From NCBI RefSeq assembly GCF_005889735.1, contig NZ_VCKY01000005.1:45716-109715 (forward strand): a stretch of DNA of 64,000 nt, written 5' to 3'. The notes under the pieces are model-generated. The model was not told where the DNA came from, ran no database searches, and saw nothing but the letters and a program-made list of their open reading frames with translations. This DNA is from Nonomuraea turkmeniaca (GTDB lineage: Bacteria > Actinomycetota > Actinomycetes > Streptosporangiales > Streptosporangiaceae). Each line of letters starts with the position of its first letter. Position 1 is the first letter of the stretch. Below are positions 58,518 through 64,000 of the stretch, piece by piece. A program made the position numbers and the translations under genes.

Positions 58518-61514
58518 ATGCGACATCGAGTCCTCCCCTTACTCTGCGTCACCCTGCTGCTGGCGCCATTCGGACCCTTCGTGCCGGCTGCCATGGCCGG
58601 AGCGAACGCCGCGCAGCTATGGGTCGAGAGTTCGGAAAAGACCGTCTATCGCACGACGACGGTCCCACAGAGCCCGAGCACCTCCATCACCTTCACAGCC
58701 GCCCGCGGTGAGTACGAGAGCGCGCAGATCGCCGTGCGCGCGAAGGAACGGCTGCGCATCGAGCGCGTCCGATTCGGCGACCTGACCGCAGGCGGCAAGC
58801 GGCGGATCGCGGGAGCCAACCTGAGCTACCGCTTCGTCGCCTACAAGGACGACAGCAAGGTCGCGGCGAACCCGTTCTTCCCCGATCGCGAGGGGAACCT
58901 GCTCTATCCCGAGTCGGTCATGCCAGACCCGCTGTCCAACGACAAGGCGACCTGGGTCGAGGCGGGCCAGACTCAGCCCGTCTTCGTGACCGGCTTCGTG
59001 CCACGCGGCACGGCGCCCGGCACCTATCGCGGCACGGCGACGGTGGAGACGAGTCGTGGCGACTACTCGGTCCCGATCCGGTTCAGGGTGCACAACGTCG
59101 AGATCCCCACGATCGACAAGTCACCGTTCACCAACTACCACTGGACGATGACGAACGGCTTCACCTGGGACGGCTTCAGCTGGAACGGTGAGGCCGGCCA
59201 GGCCTACGACGTCGGCAAGTATTACTACGGCGTCGAGACCTACAGTGACGCGTGGTTCGGCCTCATGGACGAGTTCGCACGCAAGCTCGCTGAATATCGC
59301 ACCAACATGGTCTGGCTGCGCACCGACCTGTTCCTGCAGTCCACCGGCACGGAGTTGTCGGATTTCGTCCAGGGAATCCCGAGCGACATCGACTGGACGA
59401 ACTTCGACCGCTACGTCGAGGCGTTCAAGCGGCACGGGATCACCAACTTCGCGAACCAGCATCTCATCCACGCGCTGAACAAGATGCCGGACAACGAGAA
59501 GCCCAACGACGGGTGGAACACCAAACTGCCGGACAGCCTGCCGGTCACCGACGCCTTCCTGACGAACTACCTGACCGCGCTGCACGAGCACCTGAAGAGC
59601 AAGGGCTGGACGAACGGCCTGACGTGGTACCAGCACATCCGTGACGAGCCAGGGACCGCCGACGTGCGCAACCTCTGGACCTATGTCGCGCGCAAGATCC
59701 AGCAGATCAACTCCCAGATCGGCGCTGATTTCCGCACCATGGACGCCGACCCCGACGGCATCCTGCTCGACGACAGGACCAAGCCCTACGTCGACACCTG
59801 GGTTCCGCTGACGCCGGCATTCGAGCGCAAGAAGGCCGGCTACAAGGCACAGCAGGCCGCGGGCCAGGAGCTGTGGGTCTACACCTGTGAGGTCAACACT
59901 CCGCCGTGGCTCAACCGGTTCTGGACGCAGCCGACGATGACCGGCCGCATGCTGTTCTGGGACCTCGAGCGCGAGGGCGTGCAGGGGCATCTGCACTGGG
60001 CGTGGAACGCGTGGTACGTGGGTCCCTGGAAGGGCGACTCCTACATCGTCTATCCCGACAGGGCCAACTTGACGGTGAAGAGCAGCCTGCGTCTCGAGGC
60101 ACATCGCGACGGACTCGAGGACTACGAGCTCCTCAACATCCTGAAGAAGCGCGACCCGGCCCTGGCGGAGCAGATCGTGGACAGCGCGATCAGCCCGGAG
60201 GACCCGCGGCGCTACACTCTCGACCCGGCATATCTCGATACTCTGCACGGCTACCTCGTGCGGGCGGCCGCGGGCGAGACCGTCGGCGCGATTCCCCAGC
60301 CGACAAGCCCATATGAGGGTCAGGACATCCCGCGCACCTTCCTGCTCGACAACACCGATGACACCATCACCTACTCCGCCGGCTGGGCGCCGCGGCAGCG
60401 GCAGTCCGCCTACCTCGGCAGCGTCCACATCAGCACGGCCACCGGCAACAAGGCGACCTACGAGTTCGACGGCACCGGTATCGACGCGTTCTTCGAGAAG
60501 AACGCGACGACCGGAAAGGTGTCCGTGTCGGTCGACGGTGGTCCGGCGACGGTGATCGATCTCTACGAGGCGGTCCAGTACGACCGCTTCACCGCGTATC
60601 GAAAGACCGGGTTGACGCCGGGCAAGCACCGGATCGAGATCACCAACCTCGAGAACAAGGAGGTGCGGTTCGACGGATTCCGCGTGCATCTCGCACCTGG
60701 GCAGCAGCACTTCGACGCGACGCTGAAGGACCTGAAGCTCACCAACGTCGCGGAATTCACGTTCGAGGGGCATCGCGGTGACCATGCGCTGCTCGTCGAC
60801 CAGGGCACGAGCAGTGTCAGCCTGACCCCGACGCTGGCCGACGCCGGGGGCACGATCACCGTCGACGGCGGCGCCGTCGCCAATGGTGCAACCGTCGACG
60901 TCAACGTGGCGGACGGCAAGAACAAGATCGAGATCCGCACGCTGGCCGGCGATGGCCAGACCGCGAAGGTCTATGAGCTCACGCTCGTGAAGGGTGCGGT
61001 CAACACGGCGGACGCCAACATCGCCCGCAGCCATTCGGCGGTGTCGGCTTCGGCGGCCCGGGATGGCGATGGCGGCGTGCAGTACGGCCCGCAGAAGATG
61101 GTCGACGGCGAATACGGCACGATGTTCGCCGCCAAGCAGGGCTACACCGACACGAACCCGTTCCCGCACGAAATCGTGCTGGACTGGAACGAGCCGAAGG
61201 CGTTCAACACGCTCGTGGTCGCAACCCGTGGCGGCATTCCGCAGGGCCTGACCGATGTCGACGTCGAGGTCTCGGCCAACGGCACTGATTGGACGACCGC
61301 CGCGCAGGGCGTCGCCTTCCGGTGGACGCATGACGATGACGACGGAATCATGGAGTATTCGGTCGCCGATCTTCCCGACCTGCAAGGCGTCAGGAAGCTG
61401 CGCTTGAAGATCAACGATGCGAACTACACCCGCTGGAGCATGTATGCCGTCTATGAGCTGGAGCTCTACAACCTGCCGGCCCTGCGTTCGGCGACGAGCA
61501 GCCAGACCAGGTAG
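58518..61514 (+). CDS. Secreted DUF4091 glycoside-hydrolase-like multidomain protein
   Basis: 998-1000 residues depending on ATG (58518) or GTG (58512); neither has a good SD. Signal peptide MRHRVLPLLCVTLLLAPFGP. Residues about 30-200 form a beta-sandwich, about 200-570 a TIM-barrel-like region with the DUF4091 module (LFWDLEREGVQGHLHWAWNA, SSLRLEAHRDGLEDYELLNI). A carbohydrate-binding-like segment (about 610-730), a cadherin-like beta sandwich (about 735-835) and a C-terminal F5/8 type C domain follow. The last about 16 codons lie antisense to a FecCD permease fragment. Likely an extracellular polysaccharide-active enzyme. Confidence 0.85.
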   Translation: MRHRVLPLLCVTLLLAPFGPFVPAAMAGANAAQLWVESSEKTVYRTTTVPQSPSTSITFTAARGEYESAQIAVRAKERLRIERVRFGDLTAGGKRRIAGANLSYRFVAYKDDSKVAANPFFPDREGNLLYPESVMPDPLSNDKATWVEAGQTQPVFVTGFVPRGTAPGTYRGTATVETSRGDYSVPIRFRVHNVEIPTIDKSPFTNYHWTMTNGFTWDGFSWNGEAGQAYDVGKYYYGVETYSDAWFGLMDEFARKLAEYRTNMVWLRTDLFLQSTGTELSDFVQGIPSDIDWTNFDRYVEAFKRHGITNFANQHLIHALNKMPDNEKPNDGWNTKLPDSLPVTDAFLTNYLTALHEHLKSKGWTNGLTWYQHIRDEPGTADVRNLWTYVARKIQQINSQIGADFRTMDADPDGILLDDRTKPYVDTWVPLTPAFERKKAGYKAQQAAGQELWVYTCEVNTPPWLNRFWTQPTMTGRMLFWDLEREGVQGHLHWAWNAWYVGPWKGDSYIVYPDRANLTVKSSLRLEAHRDGLEDYELLNILKKRDPALAEQIVDSAISPEDPRRYTLDPAYLDTLHGYLVRAAAGETVGAIPQPTSPYEGQDIPRTFLLDNTDDTITYSAGWAPRQRQSAYLGSVHISTATGNKATYEFDGTGIDAFFEKNATTGKVSVSVDGGPATVIDLYEAVQYDRFTAYRKTGLTPGKHRIEITNLENKEVRFDGFRVHLAPGQQHFDATLKDLKLTNVAEFTFEGHRGDHALLVDQGTSSVSLTPTLADAGGTITVDGGAVANGATVDVNVADGKNKIEIRTLAGDGQTAKVYELTLVKGAVNTADANIARSHSAVSASAARDGDGGVQYGPQKMVDGEYGTMFAAKQGYTDTNPFPHEIVLDWNEPKAFNTLVVATRGGIPQGLTDVDVEVSANGTDWTTAAQGVAFRWTHDDDDGIMEYSVADLPDLQGVRKLRLKINDANYTRWSMYAVYELELYNLPALRSATSSQTR

Positions 61515-61590
61515 CCGCCACCGAGCTCTCCGGTGAGCACACCGACGGGCAGCCGATGACCGGGCACGACCGGCTGGGCCGGCCGGTCGG
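61466..61590 (-). pseudogene. FecCD permease C-terminal fragment
   Basis: The minus strand reads PVVPGHRLPVGVLTGELGGG, YLVWLLVAERRAGRL and stop, the last helix of a FecCD siderophore permease. Nothing upstream continues it. It overlaps the 3' end of the DUF4091 gene, so a recombination joint probably lies near 61465. Confidence 0.55.
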
Positions 61591-61638
61591 CGGTGACCGG
61601 CGACGCAGCCTCACGAGCCGATGAGGGAGGAGAATCGG

Positions 61639-61665
61639 GCCCGTCGCCCTGGTCAGGCGACGGGC
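61639..61665. terminator. Strong stem-loop between convergent genes
   Basis: GCCCGTCGCC and GGCGACGGGC form a perfect 10-bp stem with a 7-nt loop, between the convergent DUF4091 and SARP genes. Likely works in both directions; no U-tract. Confidence 0.6.
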
Positions 61666-61800
61666 TGTCCGCAGCGCTGTCCTGGTCCCGGCATGGTCAC
61701 GGATCGGAACGGGTTCACGTCCCCGCACGGTCGGGTTCGGCAGGACGCCGCGGCGCGTGAAGCTCGGACCCGACGTGATCCGGGGGAGCGACCGGTCACG

Positions 61801-64000
61801 TCAGGCCCCTGGTTTGAGCTCCTGCAGGATGGCCTGCCCGGCCGCGCGGTGTTCGGCGGCCCCGGGCGGGTCCGTCTCGTCGAGGACGGCGGCGATTCCC
61901 TCGTGGGCCAGTGCCTCCGCGTACCGGTACCCCAGTTTCGGGGCCAGCTCCAGCGCCTGCCGGTGCAGGCGCAGGGCCTCCTCGGGCAGGCCCGCCAGCC
62001 GGCAGGTCTCGGCGTAGCCATTGAGGAAATGGATCTTCCAGTGTTCCTCGAACAGCTCGTCCAGCAGCGCGAACGCCTGCCGATGGCTGGCCAGCGCCTC
62101 CTCGTACCGGCCCATCTGCCGTAGCGCGACGCCCAGGCAGTTGAGGCACCATGCCTCGTTGTGCTTGTGCCCGTCCTCACGGGCCAGCGCCAGCGCCTGC
62201 TCCAGGTGCTCGGCGGCCTCGTCGGGTTCCTCGTGGGCGATGGCCACGCCGAGGGTGATCCTGGCCGTCAGCGTGGGCGGCCAGGCGGGGTCGGTGTGCG
62301 GGATGTCCAGCGCCTCGCGGGCCAGCCGGGCCGCTTCCTCGCGGTGTCCCAGCTGCAGCATCGCCCAGGCCTCGTACGCGGTCGCGTGGGCCGTGCCCAT
62401 CGGGCAGCCGGCGTCCGCGTACAGTTTGCCGGCCAGCCGGAAGAGCTCGAGCGGCTCCTCGACATTGCCCTCGTCCCACTTCAGGTAGCCGCGGCGCATG
62501 GTGAGTTCGGCCTCCGACCTGGCGTCCCCGATCTGGGACACCAGCGGTGCCGCCGCCTCGTACGCGGCGCCCGCCTCCGCCATCCGGCCCGCGTTGTAGC
62601 GGGCGAAGCCCAGGTCGCTGTGCGCCTCGGCCAGCTGCAGCGGATCGCCCAGGCGCTGCGCGGCGACCAGCGACCGCTCGAACAGGACGTTGAGGTGCGT
62701 CGTGCCGCAGCGCCGCGCGAAGAACGCCCGCATGAAGCGCGGCAGCTCGCACACGTGCACGTCGGCTCCGGCCGCGACCGCCGCCTCGAAGACGGCCATC
62801 AGGTTGGTGTACTCCGTGACGAACCAGAACAGGGCCGCACGCTTGTCGGTGAACTGAGGCAGCTCGGCCGGAGGCCGGCCCGCGGAGACCGCCCGGCTGG
62901 GGGACAGGGACGACATCGCGGCGTCACCGGCGGCCGCCGCGTGCACGTAGTAGTCGAGCACCCGGCCCAGCGCCTGCTCGAGCTCCGCCGGTGAATCCTG
63001 CTCGGTGGCGGCCCGGCGCGCGTGCTGGTGCACCAGGTCGTGCAGCCCGTAGCGGCCGGCCGCCGGCTGCTGGACCAAGTGCGCGTCGAGCAGGTCCTCC
63101 AGCATCGCCCGGGCGCTGCGCAGCGGTATGTCCGCCAGTGCCGCCGCCACGTGCTCGTCGAAGGTCGAGCCGGGCAGCAGGCCCAGCAACCGGAAGAAGC
63201 GGCGCTGCGCCCGGTCCAGCTGTCGCACCGACATCGCGAACGCCGTGTCGAACTCGGTGGCGCCCTCCGCCATCCGCTCGACGAGGATGCCCACGGTCCA
63301 GCCCGGCCGGTGCCGCAGCCGGGCCGCGGCCAGCCGCAGGGCCAGCGGCAGATGCCCGCACAGCCGCAGCACCTCGGCGGCGGACTCCGGATCGCGGGCC
63401 AGCCGGCTGTCGGGTCCACCCGGGTCGCCGCTGGCGCGGGCCAGCAGCTCGGCGCTCTCCTGCGGGGTCAGCACGTCCAGCGACACCGGGGGCACCTCGT
63501 CCAGGCCCAGCAGCCGGTTGCGGCTGGTGATCAGGGCGACGGAGGGGCCGGCACCGGGCAGCAGGGGGCGTACCTGGTCGGCGTCGGCGGCGTTGTCGAG
63601 GACCACGACGGCCCGCCGGTGGGCCAGTTCGGACCGCCAGCAGGCGGCCAGCGGCTCGATGCCGCCCTCCTGCGGGATCTTCTCTGACGGGACGTCGAGG
63701 GCGGCGAGCAAGGCCCGCAGCGCGGGGTCGGGACCGAGCGGTTCCCGCCCCTCGGTGAACCCGTGCAGGTCCAGATAGAGCTGAGCGTCGGGGTAGTCGG
63801 CGGCGAGCTGGTGTGCGGCGTGCACCGCCAGGCAGGTCTTGCCGACGCCCGCCATGCCGTCGATGGCGAGCACCCGGCTGCTGTCCACCGCCGACAGCAC
63901 GGCAGCGAGCTGGGCTTCGCGTCCGGTGAAGTCGGGCACGTCACGCGGCAGATCGTTGCGGGGTGGGCGCGGAGCCCCGGCGGGCGGCGACGGGGGCTGG
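61801..64000 (-). CDS. AfsR/SARP-type regulator, NB-ARC and TPR part (N-terminus beyond window)
   Basis: About 733 codons are visible and the frame is open to the right edge. The linker RNDLPRDVPDFTGREAQL is typical of the junction between BTAD and NB-ARC domains in AfsR-like regulators. P-loop as GMAGVGKTCLAVHAA, Walker B VVVLDNAADADQVRPLL, RNBS-like ALITSRNRL, GLPL as GHLPLALRLAAARL. From about residue 430 tetratricopeptide repeats run to the end (AEAHSDLGFARYNAGRMAEA, NEAWCLNCLGVALRQMGRYE). The SARP DNA-binding domain is presumed outside. An internal GTG at 63939 is probably not the start. Confidence 0.85.
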   Translation of the reverse strand, partial: QPPSPPAGAPRPPRNDLPRDVPDFTGREAQLAAVLSAVDSSRVLAIDGMAGVGKTCLAVHAAHQLAADYPDAQLYLDLHGFTEGREPLGPDPALRALLAALDVPSEKIPQEGGIEPLAACWRSELAHRRAVVVLDNAADADQVRPLLPGAGPSVALITSRNRLLGLDEVPPVSLDVLTPQESAELLARASGDPGGPDSRLARDPESAAEVLRLCGHLPLALRLAAARLRHRPGWTVGILVERMAEGATEFDTAFAMSVRQLDRAQRRFFRLLGLLPGSTFDEHVAAALADIPLRSARAMLEDLLDAHLVQQPAAGRYGLHDLVHQHARRAATEQDSPAELEQALGRVLDYYVHAAAAGDAAMSSLSPSRAVSAGRPPAELPQFTDKRAALFWFVTEYTNLMAVFEAAVAAGADVHVCELPRFMRAFFARRCGTTHLNVLFERSLVAAQRLGDPLQLAEAHSDLGFARYNAGRMAEAGAAYEAAAPLVSQIGDARSEAELTMRRGYLKWDEGNVEEPLELFRLAGKLYADAGCPMGTAHATAYEAWAMLQLGHREEAARLAREALDIPHTDPAWPPTLTARITLGVAIAHEEPDEAAEHLEQALALAREDGHKHNEAWCLNCLGVALRQMGRYEEALASHRQAFALLDELFEEHWKIHFLNGYAETCRLAGLPEEALRLHRQALELAPKLGYRYAEALAHEGIAAVLDETDPPGAAEHRAAGQAILQELKPGA

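Noticed and set aside
59121..61385. 754-codon minus-strand frame within the DUF4091 gene
   Set aside because: Shadow frame; no domain or signal, and the plus strand encodes a coherent multidomain protein.
1..64000. tRNA, rRNA, CRISPR array or known riboswitch
   Set aside because: Read by eye on both strands, no such element was recognised; a covariance-model scan could still find small RNAs.

Overview
The window looks like accessory chromosome from a high-GC filamentous actinomycete, most likely Streptosporangiales (Nonomuraea/Streptosporangium-like). This rests on the strong GC3 bias, many GTG starts and ATGA/GTGA overlaps, the DtxR/IdeR-type iron box, the AfsR/SARP regulator, and the abundance of LacI/ROK-controlled sugar ABC operons. 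No taxonomic search could be run. No rRNA, tRNA or CRISPR array was seen.

Layout. 1-11.3 kb (minus): three secreted proteins: an RHS/YD-repeat protein cut by the left edge, a translationally coupled DNRLRE/LamG-type partner, and an orphan secreted alpha/alpha-barrel-like protein. Two promoters here share the direct repeat CTTAGCG-N4-GTTAGCG. 11.4-12.1 kb: a decayed IS605-type element with a frameshifted tnpA and an internally deleted tnpB. 13.2-18.1 kb: urtEDCBA urea-type ABC transporter, preceded by a cytosolic AmiC-like binding protein, an intrinsic terminator, and a divergent MarR gene with a near-perfect palindrome. 20.9-23.4 kb: a pseudogene graveyard (ECF sigma, Gfo/Idh/MocA, ketosteroid dehydrogenase, TetR and LamG fragments) around an intact VOC gene. 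23.5-29.5 kb: LacI regulator with four operators, a CUT1 sugar transporter and a GH63-like glycosidase. 29.5-35.1 kb: lipoprotein, beta-lactamase-like serine hydrolase, SpoIIE-type phosphatase, DEAD-box helicase. 35.4-39.4 kb: iron-siderophore ABC importer behind an iron box, then an MFS exporter.

41.3-48.5 kb is the most interesting part. It is a compact organosulfur operon: a 19-residue leader peptide ending in Cys, a GC-rich hairpin directly after its stop codon, then a SsuA/C/B-like importer, two SsuD-like flavin monooxygenases and two substrate-binding-fold proteins without signal peptides. One of these carries the Cys, His and Arg active-site pattern of the sulfinate desulfinase DszB, so the operon may release sulfite from aromatic or alkyl sulfinates and sulfonates.

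48.7-61.5 kb: a cytosolic Cys-rich copper-storage-like protein, a membrane-anchored metalloprotease, an aldo/keto reductase with a GH29 alpha-L-fucosidase, a CUT1 transporter and a Gfo/Idh/MocA oxidoreductase (likely fucoside use) under a divergent ROK regulator, and a 999-residue secreted DUF4091 protein. The right edge cuts an AfsR/SARP-type NB-ARC/TPR regulator.
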